Shown here: positions 11,312-20,577 of the stretch, in pieces | Numbering within the stretch: the first letter of the stretch is position 1 | Layout of the letters: each line of letters starts with the position of its first letter | Origin: Rubrivivax sp. | Lineage (GTDB): Bacteria; Pseudomonadota; Gammaproteobacteria; Burkholderiales; Burkholderiaceae | Direction of reading: 5' to 3' | NCBI GenBank assembly: GCA_016790225.1 | Contig: JAEUOZ010000031.1 | Span: 4,403-68,402, forward strand | DNA: 64,000 nt | Program-made: the position numbers and the translations under genes | Notes under the pieces: generated by a model | Told to the model about the DNA's origin: nothing | What the model saw: only the letters and a program-made list of their open reading frames with translations | The model's database searches: none

Positions 11312-12388
11312 ATGCCCAACGCTTCAGATGCACCGCAGCCCACGGTCGAGGATGTGGCGCGCGCCGCCGGTGTTTCCACGGCCACGGTCTCGCGTGCGCT
11401 CAACCGGCCGCAGGATGTGCGCGTGGCGCTGCGCGAGCGGGTGCTGGCCGCCGTGGAACAGCTGGGCTATGTCGCCCATGCCGGCGCGCGGGCGCTCAGC
11501 CTGCGGCGCAGCCACACGGTCGGTGTGGTCGTGCCCACGGTGGACAACGCGATCTTTGCCAGTGGCCTGCAGGCCTTCCAGCGCCGCCTGGTGCGCGAGG
11601 GCTACCAGGTGCTGCTGGCGGTGAGCGACTACGACCCCGCGCAGGAATGTTCGCAGGCGCAGGCGCTGCTGGCCCGGGGGGTGGACGCGCTGGCCTTCAC
11701 CGGGCTGAGCCAGCAGCCCGAGCTGATGAGCCTGCTGGCGCAACGCGGCCTGCCCTGGGTGCACACGGGCGCGTTTCCGGCCCCGCAGGGCGCCGCCTGT
11801 GTGGGCTTCCGCAACCGCGCGGCCATGGCGCGGGCGGTGCGCTACCTGCTGGATCTGGGCCACCGCCGCATCGGCATGCTCGCGGGCGTGACGCGCCACA
11901 ACGATCGCGCGGCCGAGCGGGTGGCCGGCGTGCGCGAGGCCCTGGCCGCCGCGCAGCTGACCTGGCCCGCCGAGCTGCTGGTGGAATCGCCCTATGAACT
12001 GGCCGCGGCGCGCGAGGGCGCACGCCGCCTCCTGGCGCAGCAGCCCACAGCACTGCTGTGCGGCAATGACGTGCTCGCCTGGGGTGCCTTGCTGGAGTGC
12101 CAGGCCCAGGGGCTGCCGGTGCCGGCGCAGGTATCGGTGGTCGGCTTCGACGATCTGGAGCTCTCACGCCACTGGCAGCCCGCCCTGACCACCGTGCGCG
12201 TGCCCACCGAGCCCATGTGGACCCTCGCGGCGGAATACCTGCTGGCGCGCCTGGCTGGCACGCAGATCGCGCCGGTGCAGCAGGAGGTGGCCGTGGAGCT
12301 CATCGTGCGCGGATCCACCGCACCGCCGCCGGCGGCGCGCGACCCTGACGCGCCGCCCCCTCGGCTGCGAGCTACCAGGCGTCGATGA
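11312..12388 (+). CDS. LacI-family transcriptional regulator
   Basis: The 358-residue protein begins with a LacI helix-turn-helix (TVEDVARAAGVSTATVSRAL), a hinge helix (ARALSLRRSHTVGVVVP) and a periplasmic-binding-protein-like effector domain ending with VPVSVVGFDDLELSRHW-type features. I chose ATG at 11312 because the HTH starts about ten residues later; an in-frame ATG at 11276 is possible. It is divergent from the ABC/dehydrogenase operon and flanks the perfect operator, so it probably represses that operon until the imported substrate or a product binds. The 3' end overlaps the convergent carboxyltransferase gene by 17 bp. Confidence 0.92.
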   Translation: MPNASDAPQPTVEDVARAAGVSTATVSRALNRPQDVRVALRERVLAAVEQLGYVAHAGARALSLRRSHTVGVVVPTVDNAIFASGLQAFQRRLVREGYQVLLAVSDYDPAQECSQAQALLARGVDALAFTGLSQQPELMSLLAQRGLPWVHTGAFPAPQGAACVGFRNRAAMARAVRYLLDLGHRRIGMLAGVTRHNDRAAERVAGVREALAAAQLTWPAELLVESPYELAAAREGARRLLAQQPTALLCGNDVLAWGALLECQAQGLPVPAQVSVVGFDDLELSRHWQPALTTVRVPTEPMWTLAAEYLLARLAGTQIAPVQQEVAVELIVRGSTAPPPAARDPDAPPPRLRATRRR

Positions 12389-14306
12389 ACGGCCTGCGCG
12401 GCGCCAGCGGCGCCGCGCAGGCCACCGTCAGCACGCGTGCCAGCCAGTCGCGCGTCTCGGCCGGATCGATCACGTCGTCGATCTCCAGGAAGCTGGCCAT
12501 GTTCGTGGCTTCGCCGCGGGCGATGGCCTCGGCCAGCAGGCGGTCGAAGACCGCCTGACGTTCCGTGTCGGGCACAGCCTGCAGTTCCTTGCGGAAACCC
12601 AGCTTGACCGCGCCTTCCAGGCCCATCGCACCGAATTCGCCGCTGGGCCAGGCCGCCGTGGCCACCGGGGCATGGAAGTGCCCGGCCGTCAGCGCCATGG
12701 CACCCAGGCCGTAACCGCGCCGCAGGATCACGCTGGCCACGGGCACGCGCAAGGCTGCGGCATTGATGAAGAGCCGCGAGGCATGCCGCACCATGGCGGT
12801 CTTCTCGGACTCCGGCCCCACCATGAAGCCGGGCGAATCGACCAGGGTGACCAGCGGCAGGCCGAAGGCATCGGCCAGCTGCATGAAGCGCGCGAGCTTG
12901 TCGCAGGCCGGCGCATCCAGCGCACCGCCCAGGTGGCGCGGGTTGCTCGCCGCCAGCGCCACGGCCCGCCCCTGGATGCGCGCCAGGCCCGTGATCACGC
13001 CGACGCCGAAGGCCGGCCGCAGCTCGATCAGCGATCCGGCATCGGCCACGGTGCGCAGGATGTGCCGCGGGTCGTACAGCGCATTGCGGTTGGGCGGCAC
13101 GGCGTCGCGCAGGCCCGCGGGATCGCCTCCCGCTACAGGCGCGGCCGAGCCCTCAGGCCGCGGCAGCTTCGGCCCGCCCAGCAGGCCCAGCAGCGCGCGC
13201 GCGACCTGCACCGCAACCGCCTCATCGGGCACCACCAGGTCCACCACGCCATTGGGCGCCATCACCGACAGCGGGCCGACGGCATCCGGCTCCACCCGGC
13301 CCAGCCCGCCGCCTTCGATCATGGCCGGCCCGCCCAGGCCGATGCTCGCGCCTTCCACGGCGATGATCAGGTCGCTGCTGCCCAGCAGCGCGGCATTGCC
13401 GGCGAAGCAGCGCCCGGCCACGATGCCCAGGCGTGGCACCACACCCGACAGGGCCGCCCAGCGCGCGAAGGTCGTGCAATCGAGCCCGGCCACAACCGGC
13501 CAGTCGACATCCCCGGGCCGCCCGCCGCCGCCTTCGGCAAACCAGACCACCGGCAGTTTCTGACGTGCCGCCAGCGCCAGCAGCCGATCGCTCTTGCGGT
13601 GATTGAAGGCGCCTTGCGTGCCGGCCAGCACGCTGTAGTCATAGGCCAGCGCAGCGCAGGGCCGGCCCTCGATGAGGCCCGTGCCGCAGACCAGGCCGTC
13701 GGCGGGGGTGTTCAGCTGGAGATCCGCCAGCTCGCGCCGGCTGCGCTGCGCGGCCACGGCCAGGGCGCCGTATTCGGTGAAGCTGCCCTCGTCCAGCAGA
13801 TCGGCGATGTTCTCTCGTGCGCTGCGCAGGCCGCTGGCGTGGCGCCGTGCCAGGGCTTGCGGCCTTGCGGCATCGTCCAGCAACGCGCGGCGGTCCAGCA
13901 GGCGCTGCAGGTCGGCGCGTGGCGTGGCCGGCCCGACTGGGTCTTCTGCACTCTCCGCTGGGCCGTCGGTGGGCCTGAGACCGGCATCCAGCGCCAATAG
14001 GCTCTTGCCGGCCGCGCCTGGCCAGGCGCCCGCACCCAGCTCGGCAGACGTCAGCGCCTGCCAGCGCAGCAGCGCCTCACCCTCGCGCACGGCATCACCC
14101 ACCGCCACGCCGATCGCCAGCACGCGGCCCGCCTGAGGCGCTGGCACGGGCACCTCCATCTTCATCGACTCGATCAGCAGCAGGGTCTGCCCGGCCGCCA
14201 CGGTCTGGCCCCGCTGCACCTCGATGGCGATCACGTTGCCGGCCAGCGGCGCCGACAAGTCCTCGGGCCGAGGGCTGCCGGATTCAGGCGGAGAGGGCAC
14301 GGTCAT
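12372..14306 (-). CDS. Fused biotinyl carrier-acyl-CoA carboxyltransferase
   Basis: This 644-residue protein joins two parts of a biotin-dependent carboxylase. Residues about 18-85 are a biotinyl domain with the modified Lys in ESMKME. Residues about 120-640 are a carboxyltransferase of the PccB/AccD family, with SDRLLALA, GGGRPGDVDWP, a LVTLVDSPGFMVGPE segment and the C-terminal VIDPAETRDWL. It would move CO2 from biotin to an acyl-CoA. The biotin carboxylase subunit is not in the fusion and not encoded nearby, so it must come from elsewhere. BCCP is usually fused to the carboxylase, not N-terminal to the transferase. The acyl-CoA substrate is unknown. Confidence 0.85.
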   Translation of the reverse strand: MTVPSPPESGSPRPEDLSAPLAGNVIAIEVQRGQTVAAGQTLLLIESMKMEVPVPAPQAGRVLAIGVAVGDAVREGEALLRWQALTSAELGAGAWPGAAGKSLLALDAGLRPTDGPAESAEDPVGPATPRADLQRLLDRRALLDDAARPQALARRHASGLRSARENIADLLDEGSFTEYGALAVAAQRSRRELADLQLNTPADGLVCGTGLIEGRPCAALAYDYSVLAGTQGAFNHRKSDRLLALAARQKLPVVWFAEGGGGRPGDVDWPVVAGLDCTTFARWAALSGVVPRLGIVAGRCFAGNAALLGSSDLIIAVEGASIGLGGPAMIEGGGLGRVEPDAVGPLSVMAPNGVVDLVVPDEAVAVQVARALLGLLGGPKLPRPEGSAAPVAGGDPAGLRDAVPPNRNALYDPRHILRTVADAGSLIELRPAFGVGVITGLARIQGRAVALAASNPRHLGGALDAPACDKLARFMQLADAFGLPLVTLVDSPGFMVGPESEKTAMVRHASRLFINAAALRVPVASVILRRGYGLGAMALTAGHFHAPVATAAWPSGEFGAMGLEGAVKLGFRKELQAVPDTERQAVFDRLLAEAIARGEATNMASFLEIDDVIDPAETRDWLARVLTVACAAPLAPRRPFIDAW

Positions 14307-14424
14307 TCAGGATTCCCCCGTTCAGGACAGCGCGGTCGAGCCGTCGTGCAGCAGGGCTGGGCTGCGCGGGCCGGGCGGCTCGGGCCCCGACGACGCGCCG
14401 TGGCCTGCGACACCGCCCCCATCA

Positions 14425-14769
14425 TCAACCCAGCAGATCCTGCTGCTGCGGATGACGCCGCAGGTAGACCGCCACATAGCTGCACAGGGGCCGCAGCTTG
14501 AGGCCTTCGCTGCGCACCCAGTCGAATGCCGCGCCCACCAGGGCCGCGGCGATCCCGCGGCCGCCAAGACGCGGTGGCACCTCGGTGTGCGTGAACAGCA
14601 CCAGGCCCTGATCGGCCACCAGCCGGTACTGGCAGACGCAGCACTCGCCGTCCACCCAGGCCTCGAAGCGCGAGGCGTCCCGGTGGTGCTCCACCCGCAG
14701 CGCACCGGCAGCGCCCGAGCCCGGCTCAGCGCCGCGCGGCGCGCCTTCGTCGCCGGCCGCGACGCTCAA
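14425..14769 (-). CDS. GNAT-like N-acetyltransferase, COG2388 (YidJ-like) small type
   Basis: The C-terminal 90 residues match the small COG2388 acetyltransferase family: FEAWVDGE, HTEVPPRLGGRGIAAALV with the acetyl-CoA loop GGRGIAAA, then RPLCSYVAVYLRRHP. The start is uncertain. A TTG at 14769 overlaps the stop of the prolyl oligopeptidase gene (TTGA) and has AGAGG seven bases upstream, giving 114 residues. A GTG at 14694 would give 89, closer to the usual length. Overlap implies translational coupling with the peptidase gene. The acetyl acceptor is unknown. Confidence 0.75.
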   Translation of the reverse strand: MSVAAGDEGAPRGAEPGSGAAGALRVEHHRDASRFEAWVDGECCVCQYRLVADQGLVLFTHTEVPPRLGGRGIAAALVGAAFDWVRSEGLKLRPLCSYVAVYLRRHPQQQDLLG

Positions 14770-16967
14770 CGCGACGCCTCTCGCGACGGCGTGGCGGGCA
14801 CTTGCTGGCGGCCGCCCAGGCGCTGCCAGAGGAACGCGAACTCCAGGGCCTTCATGTCGGCAAGCTGCGCGTTGTCGGCCGCGCCGCCGTGTCCGCCCTC
14901 GATGTTCTCGTAGTAGCTCACGTCGTGGCCCTGCTCGATCATGCGGGCGGCCATCTTGCGGGCGTGGCCGGGGTGCACACGGTCGTCGCGCGTGCTGGTG
15001 ATGAAGAACACGGGGGGCAGCTTCACCCCGGCGCGCACGTTCTGGTAGGGGCTGTAGCGGGAGATCCAGGCCCATTCCTCAGGCTTGTCCGGATCGCCGT
15101 ACTCGGCCATCCAGCTCGCACCCGCCAGCAGCTGGTGGTAGCGGCGCATGTCCAGCAGGGGCACCTGGCAGACCACGGCGCCAAAGAGTTCAGGCCGCTG
15201 CAGCATCACCGCGCCCACGAGCAGGCCGCCATTGCTGCCGCCCATGATGCCCAGCTGTCGTGGGTTGGTGACGCGGGCCTTGATCAGGTCTTCCGCGACG
15301 GCGGCAAAGTCGTCATAGCTCTTCTGCTTGTCGGCCTTCAGGGCCGCCTGGTGCCAGGCTGGTCCGTACTCGCCGCCGCCGCGGATGTTGGCCACCACCA
15401 GCACCCCGCCGCGTGCATACCATTGGCTGCCGAAGACGCCTGAATACCAGGGCTGCATGCTGACCTGGAAGCCGCCGTAGCCATACAGCAGCGTGGGGTT
15501 GCGGCCGTCGGCCTGCGCGCCGCGTGGCCAGACCACGAAGTAGGGCACACGCGTGCCGTCGCGGCTGGTGGCGAAGCGCTGCTCGGCGCGCATCCCCGTG
15601 GCATCGAAGAAGCTGGGCCGCGTCTTCAGGCGCTCGCGAGTGTCGCTGCCGGTCTGCGCCAGGAAGAGCGTGTCCGGTGTGAGGAAGTCGGTGTAGCTCA
15701 GCGCGTAGCGCTCGGCCAGCGGATCGTCGGCGACCAGCGGGTCGTGCCAGGACTGCACGCTGATGTTGCCGGGGAAGGGCGCCTGCACCTCGCGCGAAAT
15801 CCACTTCGTCTGGCCGTCTTCGCGCACCGGACGCCACTCCTGCAGGCGGCCGGCGACGTTGTCCATCACCGACACCACCACCGTGCCGCGCGTCGTGATG
15901 TAGCTTTCCAGTGAACGCGTGGCGGTGGGCGTGAACAGGGCGGTGAGCTGCGGCTTGCCCTGGCGCAGCAAGGCGCCGTCGGTGACCAGCAGGCTGCCCT
16001 TGGGCCAGGTCCTGCCCTCATGCACCCAGTCGCTGCGCAAGCGGACCAGTGCACGGCCGTACCAGAAGCTCACCGAGGCATCGATCGGCTTGTCCAGCTT
16101 CTGCGCGGGGCCGCGGCCCAGGCCGTCGATCACCCGGTGCTCGTTGCGGTAGAAATCGACGTAGCGGATGAAGTGGCTCATCTCGTGGCCGGGCGTGTGG
16201 TCCACGCCCACGCCGATGCCCACGTCCTTCGCTTCGGCTTCGAACACGGTCTCTGCGGCGCTGAGCGGCGTGCCGCGTGTCCAGCGCTTGATGACGCGCG
16301 GATAGCCGGATTCGGTCATCGAGCCCGGCCCGAAATCCGTACCGACGTAGAGCGTGTTGCGGTCGATCCAGGCCGTGCTGCTCTTGGCCTCCGGCAGCGT
16401 GAATCCGCCCGGCACGAAGCGGCGCGTGGCCAGATCGAATTCGCGCACGACGGTGGCATCGGCGCCCCCGCGTGAGAGGCTGACGAGGCAGGGGCCGTCA
16501 CCCGCGCCCAGGCACTCGGCCCCGCTGAAGACCCAGTTGACGCCTTCGGCCTTGCCCAGCGCATCCACATCCAGCAGCGGCTGCCACTGTGGCTGCGGCT
16601 TGCGGTATTCGTCCAGCGTGGTGCGGCGCCACAGACCGCGCGGGTTGGCGGGATCCTGCCAGAGGTTGTAGAGCCAGTTGCCGCTGCGCGTGACGGCGGG
16701 GATGCGGTCGCGCGAATCCAGGATCTCGCGGACGCGCGTGCGCGTGTCGCCGAAGGCCGGCCAGGCTTCCAGCACCTTGCGCGTGCCGCCGTTGCGCTCG
16801 CGCACCCAGGTCAGGGCCTTGTCGCCCTCCACGTCTTCAAGCCAGAGGTGGGGGTCGGCAGGCGCCGCCGCAGGGGCGGTCTGGGCATGGGTGTGCGGCA
16901 GGGTCATGGTCATCAGGCCCACGAAGCCCAGCAGGGCCAGCAGGCGTTGGCTGAAGTGAAGGGTCAT
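14766..16967 (-). CDS. Prolyl oligopeptidase family serine peptidase (S9A), secreted
   Basis: A 733-residue protein with an N-terminal signal peptide (hydrophobic LLALLGFVGLMTMTL then THAQ), so it is probably periplasmic. It has the S9 beta-propeller at about 70-420 and an alpha/beta hydrolase domain with the nucleophile in GIMGGSNGGLL, Asp in STRDDRVHP and His in IEGGHGGAAD. It cleaves short peptides, classically after proline. The length fits the family. The small acetyltransferase gene overlaps its stop. Confidence 0.92.
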   Translation of the reverse strand: MTLHFSQRLLALLGFVGLMTMTLPHTHAQTAPAAAPADPHLWLEDVEGDKALTWVRERNGGTRKVLEAWPAFGDTRTRVREILDSRDRIPAVTRSGNWLYNLWQDPANPRGLWRRTTLDEYRKPQPQWQPLLDVDALGKAEGVNWVFSGAECLGAGDGPCLVSLSRGGADATVVREFDLATRRFVPGGFTLPEAKSSTAWIDRNTLYVGTDFGPGSMTESGYPRVIKRWTRGTPLSAAETVFEAEAKDVGIGVGVDHTPGHEMSHFIRYVDFYRNEHRVIDGLGRGPAQKLDKPIDASVSFWYGRALVRLRSDWVHEGRTWPKGSLLVTDGALLRQGKPQLTALFTPTATRSLESYITTRGTVVVSVMDNVAGRLQEWRPVREDGQTKWISREVQAPFPGNISVQSWHDPLVADDPLAERYALSYTDFLTPDTLFLAQTGSDTRERLKTRPSFFDATGMRAEQRFATSRDGTRVPYFVVWPRGAQADGRNPTLLYGYGGFQVSMQPWYSGVFGSQWYARGGVLVVANIRGGGEYGPAWHQAALKADKQKSYDDFAAVAEDLIKARVTNPRQLGIMGGSNGGLLVGAVMLQRPELFGAVVCQVPLLDMRRYHQLLAGASWMAEYGDPDKPEEWAWISRYSPYQNVRAGVKLPPVFFITSTRDDRVHPGHARKMAARMIEQGHDVSYYENIEGGHGGAADNAQLADMKALEFAFLWQRLGGRQQVPATPSREASR

Positions 16968-17087
16968 GGTCTTCGTTTGCGGAAGGGAGGAGGAAGTGTG
17001 CGCTGGGGTGGTCGTGATGCCGGCCAGGGTGGTGCCGGCCTGCCGGTTCGCCCGCGAAGGAGGCGGCGCGCCCCGGCAGGCCCGCCT

Positions 17088-17651
17088 TCAGCGGCCGGGC
17101 GGCCCGCGCAGCCGCTGCGGCGTGATCTCCAGATCGTGGTTGTCGCCATGCAGCCAGATCTGACCGTCCTGGATGGTCAGCTGCCACTGCATCGAGCGCT
17201 GCGCCAGGCCGGCGAGCTCGCGCGTCTGTTCGGGGGGCAGCTGCCAGATCTCCAGCCGGTCCAGCCGCGTCAGGCGGTTCTGGATGCCGCTCCACCAGAC
17301 CGGAACGGCGGCGCCGTAGGCATACAGCGTCACGCGCTCGGCGCGCGAGCAGGCCTTGGACAGACGGCGGTCATCGGGCAACCCGACCTCGATCCAGTGC
17401 ACCAGCTGACCACTGAGATCGTGCTGCCAGAGATCGGGCTCGTCGGCGTCAGAAAGCCCGCGCGCGAATTGCAGCATCCCCCGCTCGTCGTCCTTGGGCA
17501 CCTGCAGCGCAAAGGCCAGCAGGCGCACGAGGAGACGTTCCTCGGTTTCCGATGGGTGCAGCGCCAGCGTGAGCGCATGATCGGCGTAGAGCTGCCGATC
17601 CATGTCGGCAATCTGCAGCTGCGCCTTGTAGATGGTGGCCTTGAGCGCCAA
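17088..17651 (-). CDS. yaeQ: YaeQ family protein
   Basis: The 187-residue protein is a full-length YaeQ: it starts ALKATIYKAQLQIADMDR and contains LHPSETEERLLVRLLAFA, WIEVGLPDDRRLSKA and the C-terminal LHGDNHDLEI. YaeQ proteins have a PD-(D/E)XK nuclease-like fold; their role is not settled. The start is an unusual TTG at 17651, chosen because the conserved N-terminus begins exactly there and AGCAGG lies six bases upstream. No ATG fits. A TTG start usually lowers expression. Confidence 0.9.
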   Translation of the reverse strand: MALKATIYKAQLQIADMDRQLYADHALTLALHPSETEERLLVRLLAFALQVPKDDERGMLQFARGLSDADEPDLWQHDLSGQLVHWIEVGLPDDRRLSKACSRAERVTLYAYGAAVPVWWSGIQNRLTRLDRLEIWQLPPEQTRELAGLAQRSMQWQLTIQDGQIWLHGDNHDLEITPQRLRGPPGR

Positions 17652-17735
17652 GCGGGCCTGCTTTCGAGGGCATGGCGGGCCGGGCTTGCCCGCCTCTGCG
17701 CTGCATTCTGCCGGGCGCGCCCCGGCAGCCCTGAT

Positions 17736-18266
17736 TCAAGGCTTCTCGGCCAGCGCCTTCAGAGCGGCCAGCCCGGCCTCGAAGTCCTTGCCGACCATGC
17801 CGTCAGCGCCCAATGCCAACCAGCGGAACAGCGGGTTCGAACCCATGTCGCCGTTCATGATCCAGGTGACCACCGTGCCGCCGCCTTGTCCGACGAAGCG
17901 CAGCTCGCCGCTGGACGTGGTGCCGAAATCGGGGAAATACAGGTCGTAGACCACGCGCGACGGTGACTCCGCGGCCGTGAAGGTCATCTTGCCGTCGCCT
18001 TCGCGCTGGCTCTTCCAGGCCCAGGCTGCGCCCGCGCCGCTCTCGGGCCCGCTGTACTCGATCTGCATGGCCGGATCACGCTGGTTCCAGACGCTCCAGG
18101 CCTTCCATTGCCGCGGGCTGGCCACCAGCGCATAGACCTTCTCGGGCGGCGCCGTGACCGTGACGCTGCGCGAGACGGTGAACTTCGGCGAGAGGAACAG
18201 CCCGCCCACCAGCAGCACGGCGATCAGCAGGATCAAGGTGCCCAGCGTCCACTTCAGGAATTTCAT
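17736..18266 (-). CDS. Membrane-anchored SRPBCC (polyketide cyclase/START-like) protein
   Basis: The 176-residue protein has one N-terminal membrane segment (TLGTLILLIAVLLVGGLFL). A SRPBCC domain follows with the typical opening VSRSVTVTAPPEKVYALVASPRQWKAW, a central GSGAAWAWKS-like strand, and the terminal helix DFEAGLAALKALAEK. Start ATG at 18266 has GGAG eight bases before it. These proteins bind hydrophobic ligands in a deep pocket; no enzymatic role can be assigned. It diverges from the M3 peptidase gene. Confidence 0.85.
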   Translation of the reverse strand: MKFLKWTLGTLILLIAVLLVGGLFLSPKFTVSRSVTVTAPPEKVYALVASPRQWKAWSVWNQRDPAMQIEYSGPESGAGAAWAWKSQREGDGKMTFTAAESPSRVVYDLYFPDFGTTSSGELRFVGQGGGTVVTWIMNGDMGSNPLFRWLALGADGMVGKDFEAGLAALKALAEKP

Positions 18267-18453
18267 GGTGATCTCCTCGGTTGTCGGGACCGCCTCGTGG
18301 GCGGATCGCCAATCCCCCTGTTTCCACATGGAATTGTGCGCAGCTCGGGGTTCAGCCATGCCGCGTGTTGACCCGCGGAAACCCGTAGAGCTGCCAAGCC
18401 GGGGCCGCAGTGGCATCATGGCTCACCGCCGTTTGCCGCAGGAAAGCCTCACC

Positions 18454-20541
18454 ATGGCCGAGCACCATCCCAGCAACCCGCTGCTGGCCACCTGGGATAC
18501 CCCCCATGGCCTGCCCCCGTTCAACCTGATCCGTCCCGAGCACTTCGAGCCCGCGTTCGAGCACGCGATGGCCGCCCATCGGGCCGAGATCGAGACGCTT
18601 GCCGCCTGCCCCGAGGCGGCGGACTTCGGCAACACGGTGGCCGCCTTCGACCGCACCGGCCGCCTGCTGGGGCGCATCGAGTCCGCCTTCTACAACCTCA
18701 CGGCGTCCGAGACCTCCGAGCCGCTGCAGGCGGTGCAACGGCGCGTCGCGGCGCCGCTGGCGGCCCACGCCAATGCCGTCTACATGCATGCGGGCCTGTT
18801 CAAACGGGTGGATGCGGTGCACGCGGCCCGCCTGGAAGCCGGCCTGACGCAGGAGCAGCTGCGCCTGGTGGAGCGTGTGCACCTGGATTTTGTGCGCTCG
18901 GGCGCCCGCCTGGAAGGCGCGGCGCGGCAGCGCTACGGGCAGGTCATGGAGTCGCTGGCCGAACTGACCACCCGATTCGCGCAGAACGTGCTGCACGACG
19001 AGGCGAGCTGGCAGCTGCCGCTGGCCGATGAGGCCGCGCGGGCCGGCCTGCCCGGCTTCGTGTGCGCTTCAGCCCAGCAGGCGGCCAGCGAGCGCGGCCT
19101 GCCCGCGGGCAGCCACATCATCACGCTGAGCCGATCGCTGATCGTGCCCTTCCTGACCTTCAGCGAGCGGCGTGACCTGCGCGAGCAGGCCTGGCGCGCC
19201 TGGGTCGGCCGCGGCGAGCATGACGGTGAACACGACAACCGGCCGGTCGCCAGGGACATCCTGCGATTGCGCAACGAGCAGGCGCGGCTGCACGGCCACG
19301 CCTGCTACGCCGACTATTCGCTGACCGACACCATGGCCGGCACGCAGGCCAACGTGAGCCGCCTGCTGGATGATGTCTGGCCGCGTGCCCTGCAGGCCGT
19401 GGACCGCGAGCAGCGCCAGCTGCGCGAGGTGATGGTCGATGCCGGCGCCGGCTCGCAGACGCTGGAAGCCTGGGATTGGCGCTACTGGGCCGAGAAGGTG
19501 CGCGTGGCGCGCTACGCCGTGGACGACACGGCGCTCAAGCCGTACTTCCGGCTGGAAAACATGGTCCAGGCGGCCTTCGATTGTGCGCAGCGCCTGTTCG
19601 GCCTGAGCTTCCGCCACCGGGCCGATCTGCCGGTCTATCACCCTGACGTGAAGGCCTACGAGGTCAGCGATGCGGGCGGCGGGCTGGTGGGCATCTTCCT
19701 GCAGGACAACTTCGCGCGGCCGACCAAGCGCAGCGGCGCCTGGATGAGCTCGCTGCGCTGGCAGAACCGCAATGCCCCCACGGGTCACGCGGAGCTGCCG
19801 GTGATCCTCAACAACAACAACTTTGCCAAGGGCTCGCCGGACGAACCCACGCTGCTGTCCTTTGACGACGTGCGCACGCTGTTTCATGAGTTCGGGCACG
19901 GGCTGCACGGGCTGCTGAGCAACGTCACCTACGAACGGCTGTCAGGCACGCAGGTGCTGCGCGACTTCGTCGAGCTGCCTTCGCAGATCTTCGAACACTG
20001 GGCCATGGAGCCGGCCGTGCTGCAGCGCCACGCGCTGCACTGGCAGACCGGGGAGCCACTGCCGCTGGAGCAGGTGCAGCGCCTGGAGCGCGCGCGCCAG
20101 TTCAACCAGGGCTACGAGACCGTGCGCTACTGCGCCAGTGCCCTGGTGGACATGGCGGCCCATGCGCTGACCGAGGCCGAGCCGCCCGCGGATCTGTGTG
20201 CCTTCGAAGCCGCCGAGCTGCAGCGTCTGGGCCTGCCGCACGGCGTGGGCCTCAACCACCGGCTGGTGCACTTCCAGCACCTGTTTTCCGGCTCCGGCTA
20301 TGCCGCGGGCTACTACGTCTACCTCTGGGCCGAGGTGCTGGACGCCGATGGCTACGACGCCTTTGTCGAAGCGGGCGATCCCTTCGATGCGCAGGTGGCC
20401 CAGGCCCTCAAGCGCTTCATCTACGCCAGCGGCAACACCTTGCCGCCGGCGCTGGCCTTCGAGCGCTTCCGCGGGCGAGGGCCGGCGGTGGAGCCGATGC
20501 TGCGCAAGCGGGGGCTGGTGACCGAAGGCGCGCAGGACTGA
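18454..20541 (+). CDS. prlC: M3 family oligopeptidase (oligopeptidase A type)
   Basis: A 695-residue metallopeptidase close in length to E. coli oligopeptidase A. The zinc site is FHEFGHGLHGLLS, with the third ligand in the conserved DFVELPSQIFEHW helix. The C-terminal HLFSGSGYAAGYYVYLWAEVLDADG is typical of the M3A group. There is no signal peptide, so it is cytosolic. It degrades short peptides, including cleaved signal peptides. I chose ATG at 18454 with AGGAAA upstream. The symbol is by family resemblance; Dcp-type carboxypeptidase is the alternative. Confidence 0.85.
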   Translation: MAEHHPSNPLLATWDTPHGLPPFNLIRPEHFEPAFEHAMAAHRAEIETLAACPEAADFGNTVAAFDRTGRLLGRIESAFYNLTASETSEPLQAVQRRVAAPLAAHANAVYMHAGLFKRVDAVHAARLEAGLTQEQLRLVERVHLDFVRSGARLEGAARQRYGQVMESLAELTTRFAQNVLHDEASWQLPLADEAARAGLPGFVCASAQQAASERGLPAGSHIITLSRSLIVPFLTFSERRDLREQAWRAWVGRGEHDGEHDNRPVARDILRLRNEQARLHGHACYADYSLTDTMAGTQANVSRLLDDVWPRALQAVDREQRQLREVMVDAGAGSQTLEAWDWRYWAEKVRVARYAVDDTALKPYFRLENMVQAAFDCAQRLFGLSFRHRADLPVYHPDVKAYEVSDAGGGLVGIFLQDNFARPTKRSGAWMSSLRWQNRNAPTGHAELPVILNNNNFAKGSPDEPTLLSFDDVRTLFHEFGHGLHGLLSNVTYERLSGTQVLRDFVELPSQIFEHWAMEPAVLQRHALHWQTGEPLPLEQVQRLERARQFNQGYETVRYCASALVDMAAHALTEAEPPADLCAFEAAELQRLGLPHGVGLNHRLVHFQHLFSGSGYAAGYYVYLWAEVLDADGYDAFVEAGDPFDAQVAQALKRFIYASGNTLPPALAFERFRGRGPAVEPMLRKRGLVTEGAQD

Positions 20542-20577
20542 GGCACGCCGGCCTGCTTGCGGCCTGCGGCCCTGCGC

